NCBI GenBank assembly: GCA_014872875.1
Contig: WKFI01000001.1
Coordinates: forward strand, 48,587 to 112,586
DNA length: 64,000 nucleotides
From: Paracoccaceae bacterium
GTDB taxonomy: Bacteria > Pseudomonadota > Alphaproteobacteria > Rhodobacterales > Rhodobacteraceae
Direction of reading: 5' to 3'
The position numbers were made by a program, and so were the translations under genes. The notes beneath the pieces were generated by a model. It searched no databases, was not told where the DNA came from, and was given only the letters and a program-made list of their open reading frames with translations. The number at the start of each line of letters is the position of its first letter. The stretch's first letter is position 1. Below, in pieces: positions 55,771 to 64,000 of the stretch.

Positions 55771-57078
55771 ATGTATACACACCAAGATCTGAGCGCACTG
55801 CGGAACCAGTCGCTCAAGTTGCAGGGATGGATCCGGCAGCAGACCTTCAGCCCCGAGATGGAAAAAACCCTGCGCCGCTTTTCCAGCTGGGAAGTGTCCG
55901 AGCTGATCTTCCAGATGAACCAATCCACCTTCCGCGGGAAGTTGGCCGCAGACCCCTCTCTCCCCGGGGGCGAGGTCGAACCGGACGGACGTCAGCGTTG
56001 GTTCAGCCTCGAGGAAGTCAACGAGCTGCGCCGGCGGATCAAGGCGAACCGGAAATCGCTTATGCCACCCCGCCCTGCCGGCAAGCGTGCGATGCGGGCC
56101 GCTGTGGCGAACTTCAAGGGCGGCGCCGGGAAATCCACTGTGGCGCTACATCTGGCTCACGCAGCGGCCTTGGACGGGTATCGGGTGCTTGTTGTGGATT
56201 TCGACCCGCAGGCCACGCTCAGCCATTCCATGGGCCTCACCGATGTGGCCGAGGATTATACGGTCTGGGGCATCATGGCCCGCGATCTGATCCGCGAGAC
56301 TGATCGGATGAATAATCGTGCCTCAGCTGCCGAAAGCGGAACCGCCCTGCCCCAGCGCCAGCTGCCCGCCTCGATTACCGATATGGGACTGGGAGATCTG
56401 AGGGTTGCGGACTTCATCAAGAAGACTTCGTGGCCGACCATCGATGCGATCCCGTCCTGCGCCAATGCAGCGTTTGTGGAGTTTGCCTCGGCCCAATACC
56501 GTCACCTGAACCCGGAATGGTCCTTCTTCGCGGCCGTGTCGCGTTACCTGGATCAGATACCGGATGAAGCTTACGACCTGATCCTGTTCGATTGCCCGCC
56601 TGCCATCGGGTATCAGTCGATGAATGCCGTCTTCGCGGCGGATATGCTCTATATCCCGTCCGGGCCCGGATATTGGGAATATGACTCGACGACCTCCTTC
56701 ATTGGTCAGCTGGCCGAAGCGCTGGAGGATCTGGCTTACGGGTTCGACGCGACCTTACCCACGGGTAAGATCAGCTTGCCCAAGGTGTTCTGCGAAATTC
56801 GGTTTCTGCTGACCCGGTATGAACCGGGCAACGCGCTGCACCAGGCTATGTTCGATGCGTTCAAGCAGGTTTTCGGCGATCACGTCACGCAACACCCGGT
56901 CGAGATGACCCGCGCGGTGGAACAGTCGGGGCGTTTCCTCAGCTCGGTTTACGAAATGGATTACCGGGACATGACACGGGAGACCTGGCGCCGCGCTCGG
57001 GGTACGTTCGACAATGCCTACAAGGAATTTCGCGACACGATGATTGCCGCTTGGGACAAGCTGGAGGATGACGCATGA
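55771..57078 (+). CDS. parA: ParA-type partition ATPase
   Basis: 435 residues. An N-terminal about 105-residue extension contains a MerR-like HTH (FSSWEVSELIFQMNQSTFRG, WFSLEEVNELRRRIKANR), as in type Ia ParA/RepA proteins that also repress their own operon. Deviant Walker A FKGGAGKSTVALHLA (about 115), A' VVDFDPQATLS, Walker B DLILFDCPPAIGYQS. It pulls ParB-parS complexes apart on the nucleoid. Overlaps parB by 4 bp (ATGA). An AAGGAG element precedes the start. Confidence 0.93.
   Translation: MYTHQDLSALRNQSLKLQGWIRQQTFSPEMEKTLRRFSSWEVSELIFQMNQSTFRGKLAADPSLPGGEVEPDGRQRWFSLEEVNELRRRIKANRKSLMPPRPAGKRAMRAAVANFKGGAGKSTVALHLAHAAALDGYRVLVVDFDPQATLSHSMGLTDVAEDYTVWGIMARDLIRETDRMNNRASAAESGTALPQRQLPASITDMGLGDLRVADFIKKTSWPTIDAIPSCANAAFVEFASAQYRHLNPEWSFFAAVSRYLDQIPDEAYDLILFDCPPAIGYQSMNAVFAADMLYIPSGPGYWEYDSTTSFIGQLAEALEDLAYGFDATLPTGKISLPKVFCEIRFLLTRYEPGNALHQAMFDAFKQVFGDHVTQHPVEMTRAVEQSGRFLSSVYEMDYRDMTRETWRRARGTFDNAYKEFRDTMIAAWDKLEDDA
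56754..56769. other. parS-like site 2, inside parA
   Basis: CTTACCCACGGGTAAG lies within the parA reading frame (encoding LPTGK at about residue 329-333). The 16 bp are identical to the core of site 1. Confidence 0.7.
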
Positions 57079-58169
57079 CCCGAAAGCGCAGGATCTTTGA
57101 CATCAACATGCCGTCGATTGATGAAATCCCGACGGGCAAAGTTCCGGATCGCGTGTTGGAAAAACGTCGCGGGCCGATGGCCGCTGCCATCTCGGAGAAC
57201 GCGGATGCCTTGCGCGATCGACAATCGACCGAAGACGCTATCCGGGCCGAAAATGACCGGCTTGCACATGAGCTGGTACGTCTGAAAAAGGACGGGCTGG
57301 TCACGGACATGATCGCGCTGGAAGACGTGGTGGCGGACAAGCTGACCCGCGATCGAGCAGCCGGCCCGGACCCCGAGTTGGAAGAGCTGACCACTTCGAT
57401 CCGCGAGATTGGCTTGTCCAATCCGATCCGTGTCGAACAGCGCGAGGATGGGAAGTATGAGTTGATCCAGGGGATGCGCCGATTGTCGGCCTATCGCGCC
57501 TTGTTCGATCAGACCGGGGATGAGTTCTACGCACGCATCCCGGCAGGCATCGTTGCGCAGAGTTCAACCGACGACAGCTATCGCCGGATGGTGGATGAAA
57601 ACCTTGTCCGCAAGGATATTTCCTTTGCGGAAATGGGGCAGCTGGCGCGCGCCTATGCTGAAAACGCGGACAATGATTGTAGCGACGTGGACAAGGCAGT
57701 CGCCATTCTGTTCAAGTCCGCCAGCTATACCAAGCGGAGCTACATTCGCGCGTTTGCCAGTTTGCTGATGCGGCTGGAAAAGGTATTGCAACATCCCAAT
57801 GACATTCCGCGCAATGTGGGGGTTGAATTAAAGCGGCGCATGGATGCGGATCCGTCACTGACGCGTGACATCAGCGCCGCGCTTGCGGCCCAACCGGACC
57901 GGACTGGATTGGAGGAGGTCGCGATCCTGCGCGGGTTCATTGGCGACAAGCAGGCGGTTGAAAAAACGGCAGGAATGTCAGAGGCGCAAGCGCCGAAAAC
58001 ACGGCGGGCCAAGACGACCTTTCAGGTCAACCATCCGGGCGGAATTGCCAAATGCTCGGCGTCGAATGGGCGGATGGATCTGAGGTTCGATTTGGATTTC
58101 AGCAGGGTCGATCGGCAAAAGTTGGAACAAGCGGTGGCCGCCATGCTGGATGCTTTGCAGGAAGAGTGA
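57075..58169 (+). CDS. parB: ParB-type partition protein
   Basis: 364 residues. ParB N-terminal nuclease-like domain: LEELTTSIREIGLSNPIRVE, YELIQGMRRLSAYRALF; central HTH RKDISFAEMGQLARAYAENA with KRSYIRAFASLLMRLEKVL. Residues about 50-90 form a charged, probably coiled-coil segment. It binds parS and loads the partition complex. C-terminus (DLDFSRVDRQKLEQAVAAML) probably dimerises. A third palindrome starts 8 bp after the stop. Confidence 0.93.
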   Translation: MTRKRRIFDINMPSIDEIPTGKVPDRVLEKRRGPMAAAISENADALRDRQSTEDAIRAENDRLAHELVRLKKDGLVTDMIALEDVVADKLTRDRAAGPDPELEELTTSIREIGLSNPIRVEQREDGKYELIQGMRRLSAYRALFDQTGDEFYARIPAGIVAQSSTDDSYRRMVDENLVRKDISFAEMGQLARAYAENADNDCSDVDKAVAILFKSASYTKRSYIRAFASLLMRLEKVLQHPNDIPRNVGVELKRRMDADPSLTRDISAALAAQPDRTGLEEVAILRGFIGDKQAVEKTAGMSEAQAPKTRRAKTTFQVNHPGGIAKCSASNGRMDLRFDLDFSRVDRQKLEQAVAAMLDALQEE

Positions 58170-58176
58170 GGGTAGG

Positions 58177-58198
58177 GGTCTTACCCGTGGGTAAGACC
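58177..58198. other. parS-like site 3 downstream of parB
   Basis: 22-bp palindrome with arms GGTCTTACCC / GGGTAAGACC around a central GT. It has the same arms as sites 1 and 2 (centre reversed, as if inverted). It lies between convergent parB and recombinase genes and could also act as a transcript stem, but the exact match to the other two favours a centromere role. Confidence 0.7.
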
Positions 58199-58208
58199 TC
58201 AAGCCGGG

Positions 58209-59303
58209 TTACAACCCGGCGGCTTTGGTCAGATTCACCCGGAACCTGTCGCGGCGACGTTGATACCGCCGGGTCATTTCGGCGCTGGCGTGACCCAGCT
58301 GTTTCTGCACATACCGTTCATCCACTTCGGCAGAGGAGGCCAGCCCGGCTCGCAAGCTGTGGCCGGAGAAGAGTGCCAAGCGTTCTTTCTCGGGCAAGTC
58401 GGAACGGATACCAGCTGAAAGCACGGTCTGCTTGATCAGGCGGGCCACATGGCGGTCATTCAATCGGGCCTCCAGTGCACGCTTTCCATCGCGGGAGGTT
58501 CGGACAAAAATTGGACCGAAGTCGATTTTTGCATAATGCAGCCACTGCTCCAATGCATGAACAGGGCAGCTGCGATTGGACGACCCACGGCCGATCTCGA
58601 CTTCGCGCCAGCCGGTTTTTGAATTCAGCGTCAGGACTGCCCCTTCATCAAGGATTTCGATCCATCCTCCGGAGTCCATCGTGTCGTCTTTGCCTGCATC
58701 CAGGCTGACGATCTCGGACCGACGTAGTCCGCCAGCATAGCCTGTCAGCAGGATCGCGCGATCCCTGAGGCCTCGCAGATCGTGGGGCAGGGTGGCGACC
58801 ATGGCCAGAATATCCTCGGGTCCGATGGCTTCTTTCTGAACGGGAGGGCGTGCATGTTTGCGTTTGATCCCGGCCAGAACAGACGCGATGTGCCGGTCTC
58901 GACGATCCAGAGTTTCTCCGCGTTGGGCGTAGTTCCAGCTCAGCCCGGACAGGCGACGATCAATCGTGGAGACTGTCAGTCCAGGCGTTGCTTTGTCAGG
59001 GGAAGCAATGTCGGCCAGGTAAAGTCCAACCATTTCGGGCGAAGGGGGCAGGGGGTTCACGCCTTTCAATCGGCACCACCGGGTGAAGTGTTTCCAGTCA
59101 GCTTGATAGGCTTTGTTGGTGTTCTCGGCGGTCGAAGCTTTGGCATAGTCGCGTGCCGTATTGACCAACCGATCCAGTGTGCCGGAACCGGCAACCTCAG
59201 CTGGCAGCGTGATCGGATCGTTTTCCGCGTCGTCGGAGATTTTTTGAGTTGCGGGCCCGAGTTGGTGGCCGGTTAGAGATGTTTTTTCGGGAGATTTTGC
59301 CAT
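58209..59303 (-). CDS. Tyrosine recombinase / integrase
   Basis: 364 residues. N-terminal SAM-like core-binding part (DYAKASTAENTNKAYQADWK, HFTRWCRLKGVNPLPPSPE). Catalytic residues: Arg in YAGGLRRSEIVSLD, HSLRAG (His-x-x-Arg), His in KQLGHASAEMTRRYQRR with Tyr as nucleophile. Xer/phage-integrase class. Adjacent to parAB on a plasmid it may resolve multimers or integrate a mobile segment. A palindrome GCCGGGTT-AC-AACCCGGC (58203-58220) lies at its 3' end. Confidence 0.9.
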   Translation of the reverse strand: MAKSPEKTSLTGHQLGPATQKISDDAENDPITLPAEVAGSGTLDRLVNTARDYAKASTAENTNKAYQADWKHFTRWCRLKGVNPLPPSPEMVGLYLADIASPDKATPGLTVSTIDRRLSGLSWNYAQRGETLDRRDRHIASVLAGIKRKHARPPVQKEAIGPEDILAMVATLPHDLRGLRDRAILLTGYAGGLRRSEIVSLDAGKDDTMDSGGWIEILDEGAVLTLNSKTGWREVEIGRGSSNRSCPVHALEQWLHYAKIDFGPIFVRTSRDGKRALEARLNDRHVARLIKQTVLSAGIRSDLPEKERLALFSGHSLRAGLASSAEVDERYVQKQLGHASAEMTRRYQRRRDRFRVNLTKAAGL

Positions 59304-59943
59304 GCCAGCAATCCTGTCAAATTATATCCGATAATGCAAGATTATTGGACATATTTGCGTAGTTGAGAATGAGGCGCTTTGGACGATAAATTGTAGGATT
59401 AAGCGCCGCCAGCTGATAATGTAGTGGTATGACATACATCGGCGCCACCTTGGGTAATTTACCGCAGATGCCCATGTGTTGAAACAGCTTCTCAACTGCA
59501 CATGCGCCGCTAGCGTAGGGCTGTGTCGGATTTTCCACAGCCTTCCAGGGCGAATACACAACCCGAGCGATTTGGTTGAAACGGCATCCTTAATTTAAAG
59601 CCGCAGGGGCTTTAAACATCTGAACAAAGTCGAATTCTCCAACAGGAGGCCTGGTCCAGATAGCCTTTGTTGTGAAGGGTGGAGACACACCCAAGACGCC
59701 ACGCGTTTTGCCAACAGCAGCGTGCAGCAGCGCGCAGAGCTTCTGGACTTTGCCCGATACGGCGTCGGGGCGTCATCCCGGGTGTAAAAGAGGGCAGGGG
59801 GCTCGGAGGTAGATGACCTTCTGACCAGTCGTGCCGAACTACGCGAACCCCATTCCAATCGCCGGATGGCTTGCGATGCCCAGATGACTATTGAGCGATG
59901 CGCAGGCTGAAGCAGGTCGAAGCGGAACCTGTGGCTGACGGGT
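59304..59943. other. Gene-free region beside the recombinase, with hairpin 59594-59616
   Basis: 640 bp. 59304-59420 is AT-rich and probably holds the recombinase promoter. A perfect 9-bp dyad TTTAAAGCC (59594-59602), 5 nt, GGCTTTAAA (59608-59616) stands alone and could be a terminator or recombination site. Minus-strand translations of 59600-59760 look vaguely protein-like but match nothing I recognise. This may be a scar left by insertion or excision. Confidence 0.45.
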
Positions 59944-60882
59944 TCAGATCTTGGCCACGCCGCCGTTCTTGCGAACTGTTTTCCAGTCAGCCAGCGTCGC
60001 AACTTTCGATATGGACCCGCGCACAATGGGGAGAACGACATCAAGCGTGTGGCGGTTCATTGTTGGACTTGGGTAAAGGACCAGAATACGTTCGATTTCG
60101 GGTGAAACGATGGGCCGTACCATGACTTCGCCCCGTTCGTACTCCTGATACACATTGCTCATCGGTAGTATTGCGACACCATCGCCTTCGGCTGCAAAGG
60201 CAAGCAATCCTTCAGCTGTTTCCAGTTCACGGGCGATCTTCATGTGAATCCCGTGTGCGGACAAGCTGGATTTCAACAGCTTGCGGTAGTTGCCTTTGTG
60301 CGGCGTAAGCAATTCCATTTGACCGATTTCGGACAGCCGGATTGGAATTGAGGCAGTCCCAAGTAAATCCTTTGTTCCGACGGCGTACAATGACTCCGAC
60401 GCCAAGGGAACGCCCCTGGAATCTGGTGAAGGGCAGGGGGCATAGGTGATCATTGCATCGATCTGTCCTGACTGCATCAGTTCCGGAGCGCGATCTGATG
60501 CTTCTTCATGCACGTGCAAAGTCATGTCAGGCAATGCGCTGGCAAACTTGCGATGCAAGACCGGGATCAACAAACGGCCCAGTCGCAAGGGGACCGACAA
60601 CGTGAGTTGATCAGGTGTTGCTCCCTCGGTTTCGATTATCCGTTGCTGCGTCCGTTCAAAGCTGGCCAGTGTTTCTTGAGCAAACGAATGAAATTCAGCG
60701 CCAGCTGGAGTGAGTGCGACACCATGCCCGGTGCGCCGCAACAGACGTGCGCGCATCAAGGTTTCCATGTTTCGCAAGGTTCTGCTGAGAGCGGGTTGGG
60801 TAACTCCGAGCCGGTGTGTTGCGGGTGTTAGCCCCCCTTCGTTTACGATTGTGACGAAGGTTCTCAGATCGGACAGCTTCAC
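59944..60882 (-). CDS. LysR-family regulator
   Basis: 312 residues: LSDLRTFVTIVNEGGLTPAT, HRLGVTQPALSRTLRNMETL, ARLLRRTGHGVALTPAG form the HTH; effector domain of the CysB/NAC-like group follows. Divergent from the MttB-like gene with a 95-bp gap, so it probably controls the methylamine-type genes at 60978-64000. Confidence 0.9.
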   Translation of the reverse strand: MKLSDLRTFVTIVNEGGLTPATHRLGVTQPALSRTLRNMETLMRARLLRRTGHGVALTPAGAEFHSFAQETLASFERTQQRIIETEGATPDQLTLSVPLRLGRLLIPVLHRKFASALPDMTLHVHEEASDRAPELMQSGQIDAMITYAPCPSPDSRGVPLASESLYAVGTKDLLGTASIPIRLSEIGQMELLTPHKGNYRKLLKSSLSAHGIHMKIARELETAEGLLAFAAEGDGVAILPMSNVYQEYERGEVMVRPIVSPEIERILVLYPSPTMNRHTLDVVLPIVRGSISKVATLADWKTVRKNGGVAKI

Positions 60883-60977
60883 GATATACCACTTTGGTTA
60901 TGTCTCAAATTACATCTTAGTCAATGATCAACGCGACACAACCGATTAGGTTGATGCAAACCCAGGGGGAGAAGAGC

Positions 60978-62494
60978 ATGGCATCCCGTCGAGCACGTCG
61001 TTCCAGGTCAGACAAACAAGAGCCTAAATCGGTTACACCATTACGCCGGGCATACCCGCCAGTTGATATCATGTCGCCAGAGGAGGAAGAGAAGGTTCAT
61101 GTTCTGTCGTTGCGATTGCTGGAAACCGTCGGCCTAAAATTTCTGTCTGAAGAAACCTGGCCCATTTTGGAAGCCAATGGCTGCAAGGTTGATCGTGAAA
61201 CCGGGATCACGCTTTTTCCTCGGGAGGTGGTCGAACATCACATCGCCAATGCACCGAACGGGTTCACATTGAAAGCGCGCAACCCGGCCCATGATCTGTA
61301 TTGCGGCGGCGACATGATTCATTACGGGTCAGCGTCTTCTGCTCCCAATGTGTTGGATCGGATCAACGGGCGCAGACCAGGTACACAGGCGGACTTTGAA
61401 GCATTGGTCAAATTGAACCAGATGCTCCCCACGTGTGGCTTTCAATCCGGGCATCCGGTCGAACCGATCGATACGCCGGCAAATACACGGCACCTGACCA
61501 GCGCGCGCACATGGCACACTTGTTCGGACAAGGCGACGCGGATCTATGCAATTGGTCGCACACGGGTGCGGGACAGTCTCGAGATGGTCAAGATCGCTCA
61601 CGGGATTGATGACGCGGCTCTGCATGCGGCTCCTCGGCTACATGCGTCGATCAATGTGAACTCACCCTTGGTCGTCGATGCGCCATTGATAGAAGCGGCG
61701 ATGGAGATGGCGCGAAACGGTCAGGCGGTGATCGTATCGCCCGTGGCATTTGCCGGCGCAATGTCCCCGATCACGATCTCCGGGAGTGTGATCCAGTGCA
61801 ATGCAGAATGCATTGGCACCATAGCATTCATTCAGATGGTGGCCCCCGGAGCACCTTGTTTCTGCGGGGTGCTGACAACTCCGGTCGATATGAAATCTGG
61901 CGCGCCTGCCATGGGTGTACCGGAAACGGTGACCGGGACGCTCGCCAATGGTCAGATGGCCCGCCGCTACAAAATCCCTCAGCGGGTCATGCTTGGGTCG
62001 ACCTCGAATGCGCCTGATGCGCAAGGGGCGTATGAAACGATGTTTTCGCTCTGGGCTGCGCAACTTTCCGGTGCCATATCGTGTGTCATGCTCATGGCTG
62101 GATGGAAGGTGGCCTCACGACTGGTTTTGAAAAGACGCTGCTGGATTCCGAGATGATCGGAATGATGGGCGCCCTGCGCGGGAGTTTGGACTTCTCGGAT
62201 ACCGAGGAGGCGCTGGATGCCATACAAAGCGTTGGCGCTGGAGGGCACTTCCTTGGAACCGAGCACACGCTTGCCAGATATGAAACTGCGTTTCATACCC
62301 CAATTCTTTCCGACTGGCGCCCGTATGAGTTCTGGGAAGCAGCGGGCGCCCCAGATACTGCTGAGCGGGCCACTGCCAAATGGCAAGAAATGCTGGGGTC
62401 CTTTGAAGCTCCTGCTATGGATGAAGGTGTTGTCGAGGAATTGGACGCTTATGTAGCGCGGCGAACCGAAGAGATCGGTGACAACGAGATCTGA
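60978..62494 (+). pseudogene. MttB-like trimethylamine methyltransferase family gene, interrupted by a 2-bp frameshift
   Basis: From the ATG at 60978 (GGGGGAG upstream) the first frame gives YPPVDIMSPEEEEKVHVLSL, NGCKVDRETGITLFPREVVE, MIHYGSASSAPNVLDRINGR and QCNAECIGTIAFIQMVAPGA, the MttB barrel. At 62081-62086 (GTGTGT) the family match moves to another frame, continuing CHAHGWMEGGLTTGFEKTLL and WRPYEFWEAAGAPDTAERAT to 62494. Removing one GT restores a single about 505-residue protein. There is no in-frame TAG, so it belongs to the non-pyrrolysine branch (glycine betaine, proline betaine or carnitine type demethylases). It is either a real lesion, a slippage-prone switch or a sequencing error. 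Confidence 0.85.
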
Positions 62495-62508
62495 CGGGGC
62501 ACAAGACT

Positions 62509-63828
62509 ATGCAAAGATCACAGACACTATCGACCCCAATATGGTGGGAAACTGCCGCCGAACCGGTTCTTCCAATTGTGGCTGATCTGCCTGCAGAGGT
62601 TGATGTCGTGGTTGTCGGTGCCGGCCTGACGGGCCTGTCGGCTGCCCGCACCCTTGCGGGTCGGGGCAAGTCGGTTCTGGTCCTGGACACAGGTGTTCCC
62701 GGTGGTGGCGCGTCCAGTCGCAATGGCGGCATGGTGGGTGGCGGGCACCGGTTGTCACTGGATGAAATGGAAGCGCGTTTTGGGACGCCAATCGGTCATC
62801 GGCTGCTGCGTGAAGCCCATATCGAGAGTTTTGCTTTCGTGCGCGAGGTGATGGCAAAAGAGGGTATCGATTGCGACTATGTAGAGATGGGTCGCTTCCG
62901 GGGCTTCTGGCGACACGCGGAATACGAAGCGACAGCCCGCTGGCTGACACGTTTGCAGGAGCTGATCCCGTTGGAGGCCGAAATGGTGCCCCGCGCACGT
63001 CAAAGGCAGGAAGTGGCCTCGGATCTCTACCGTGGTGGCGTGGTTTTTCCCCGACATGCAGGATTGAACCCTGCGAAATGGGTCCGCGGCATGTTGCGAG
63101 CGACCTGCCGTGCCGGAGCTGTCGTCGTGGGCCACACGCCTGTCACCGGAGTAAGCCGTGAAAAGGTTGGATGGCGAATTGATATGGTGCATCAGGGAGC
63201 GCGTCGCCATGTACGTGCGGGACAGGTTCTTGCCGCAACGAATGGCTACACGTCTGCGGCACTCCCTGATTTGAGGCGGCGCATTATTCCGGTGCCAAGT
63301 TTCATCGCCGTGACAGAGCCCTTGGGGACGGAGCGGGTCGGTAAGCTGTTCCCGTCCGGGCGGATGATCGTCGAAAGCCGTGACCGCCATTGCTATTACC
63401 GTCCTTTGCCCTGCGGCACTCGGATCATGTTCGGTGGCCGAGCAGCAATGTTCAATGTCGCGGAGCGATTTGCCAGCGCAGAGCTGCACCGACTGCTGAA
63501 ACAGGTTTTTCCTGACATTGGTCCCGTTGCCTTCAGCCACTCCTGGCGTGGTCGCACCGGGTTCAGCTTCAACTATCTGCCCAATGTCGGACAGATTCAT
63601 GGGATCTGGCATGCGGCTGGTTATTCCGGCAGCGGCAATGCGATGGCGCCCTGGTTGGGGCACAAGGTTGCTTTGCAGATGTTAGGTGACCCCGACGGAG
63701 AAACTGCGTTCTCTCATACCGAACTGCCCACACGTTGGTGGAAACCCGGCGGAGCGTGGTTCCTACCCTGCGCGGATCTAACGTTCCGACTGCGCGATGT
63801 CATTAACAACCTGAGGCGTGACGCATGA
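62509..63828 (+). CDS. FAD-dependent amine oxidase/dehydrogenase, DAO family (PuuB-like)
   Basis: 439 residues. Dinucleotide-binding start VDVVVVGAGLTGLSAARTLA, then GASSRNGGMVGGGHRLS as in gamma-glutamylputrescine oxidase and sarcosine/glycine oxidases; C-terminal GIWHAAGYSGSGNAMAPWLG contacts FAD. Oxidises secondary or primary amines to imines/aldehydes. It is 14 bp after the MttB-like gene and overlaps the OYE-type gene, so one operon for N-methyl compound breakdown is likely. Confidence 0.9.
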   Translation: MQRSQTLSTPIWWETAAEPVLPIVADLPAEVDVVVVGAGLTGLSAARTLAGRGKSVLVLDTGVPGGGASSRNGGMVGGGHRLSLDEMEARFGTPIGHRLLREAHIESFAFVREVMAKEGIDCDYVEMGRFRGFWRHAEYEATARWLTRLQELIPLEAEMVPRARQRQEVASDLYRGGVVFPRHAGLNPAKWVRGMLRATCRAGAVVVGHTPVTGVSREKVGWRIDMVHQGARRHVRAGQVLAATNGYTSAALPDLRRRIIPVPSFIAVTEPLGTERVGKLFPSGRMIVESRDRHCYYRPLPCGTRIMFGGRAAMFNVAERFASAELHRLLKQVFPDIGPVAFSHSWRGRTGFSFNYLPNVGQIHGIWHAAGYSGSGNAMAPWLGHKVALQMLGDPDGETAFSHTELPTRWWKPGGAWFLPCADLTFRLRDVINNLRRDA

Positions 63829-64000
63829 CTTCCTTTCGCCATCTCCTTTCTCCGATAGAGATCAAAGGCCGCCGTGTAAAAAACCGCGTTATGTCGAGCG
63901 CACATGCGCCGGGTTATGCGGAACAGGGCCTGCCTGGCGAACGTTATCGCGCCTATCAGGAGGCCAAGGCCAAAGGTGGTACCGGGCTGATAATGTTTGG
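63825..64000 (+). CDS. OYE-family FMN dehydrogenase/demethylase, N-terminal start (runs off right edge)
   Basis: 58 residues visible from the ATG at 63825 (ATGA overlap with the oxidase gene). It reads FRHLLSPIEIKGRRVKNRVM, SSAHAPGYAEQGLPGERYRA and GGTGLIMFG. This is the start of the 2,4-dienoyl-CoA reductase / trimethylamine dehydrogenase / histamine dehydrogenase / N-methylproline demethylase group. The SSAHAPGYAEQGLP stretch resembles the betaine-demethylase members. The rest of the protein, with FMN and Fe-S sites, lies outside the window. Confidence 0.85.
   Translation, partial: MTSFRHLLSPIEIKGRRVKNRVMSSAHAPGYAEQGLPGERYRAYQEAKAKGGTGLIMF

Noticed and set aside
58177..58198. Rho-independent terminator after parB
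   Set aside because: The stem lacks a T-run and its arms match the other two par-locus palindromes exactly, so a ParB site is the better reading.
62081..62086. Programmed ribosomal frameshift in the MttB-like gene
   Set aside because: There is no X-XXY-YYZ slippery heptamer or obvious downstream pseudoknot; a dinucleotide-repeat length change explains it more simply.
60978..62494. Pyrrolysine-type MttB with in-frame amber codon
   Set aside because: The break is a 2-bp frame change at a GT repeat; no in-frame TAG is found at the corresponding place in either frame.

Overview
The window looks like part of an extrachromosomal replicon (plasmid or chromid) of a marine alphaproteobacterium of the Roseobacter group (Rhodobacteraceae). 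Reasons: the GC-rich coding style; a DnaA-N-domain replication initiator next to parAB, an arrangement known from Rhodobacterales DnaA-like plasmids; a TRAP transporter and two ABC uptake systems; and many small catabolic operons, each with its own LysR, GlxA/AraC, Lrp, HxlR or PucR regulator. No rRNA, tRNA, CRISPR array or intact insertion sequence was seen.

Layout. 1-4.4 kb: end of a ThDP enzyme gene, a membrane desaturase with a Rieske ferredoxin, a DddP-like M24 protein, a PanB-like enzyme and a VOC protein. 4.4-6.1 kb: HxlR regulator, two SnoaL/NTF2-like proteins and a [2Fe-2S] ferredoxin. 6.2-9.3 kb: NMT1/SsuABC-type ABC importer with a palindromic operator. 9.2-15.5 kb: LysR/SDR pair, Lrp regulator, MetX-like hydrolase, glutamine-synthetase-like ligase and a DMT exporter. 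15.7-26.4 kb: one long minus-strand block with a DUF1185 protein, alpha/beta hydrolase, polyamine-type ABC transporter, luciferase-like monooxygenase, aldehyde dehydrogenase, flavin reductase fused to a Nudix-like domain, and a PucR regulator. 26.6-28.3 kb: hipBA toxin-antitoxin. 28.5-39.5 kb: a Rieske oxygenase / class II aldolase / enoyl-CoA hydratase / CoA-transferase / hydrolase operon, a second Rieske oxygenase beside a decayed paralogue, two GlxA-type regulators, a metallo-beta-lactamase-fold protein and an isochorismatase-like hydrolase. 39.9-45.4 kb: a two-component system, a decayed amidohydrolase, and a GT39-GT2-GtrA envelope-glycosylation operon. 45.6-54.6 kb: an aldehyde dehydrogenase, LysR, aspartate-dehydrogenase-like, DapA-like, DMT, 3-hydroxyanthranilate-dioxygenase-like and TRAP transporter set. 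54.6-59.3 kb: replication, partition and tyrosine recombinase. 59.9-64 kb: LysR and a methylamine-type set (MttB-like with a frameshift, DAO-family oxidase, start of an OYE-family dehydrogenase).

How it fits together. The recurring theme is uptake and breakdown of small N-containing organic compounds: quaternary or methylated amines, gamma-glutamylamides, polyamine-like and amino-aromatic substrates. The strongest new signal is a 21-bp LysR-box-like site (G[AG]TATC, 9 nt, [GA]ATA[CT]C) found upstream of all three transcription units of the 45.6-54.6 kb module. It suggests one regulon that imports, ring-cleaves and processes an unidentified compound. The second clear signal is a set of three near-identical 16-bp palindromes (CTTACCC-AC/GT-GGGTAAG) at parAB, very probably the centromere (parS) of this replicon.

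Decay is also visible. There is a Rieske oxygenase fragment with an ACG in place of the start codon and at least two frameshifts, an amidohydrolase with most of its middle deleted, and an MttB-like gene broken by a two-base shift in a GT repeat. All functional names are inferred from motifs and remembered family features; no database search was possible.
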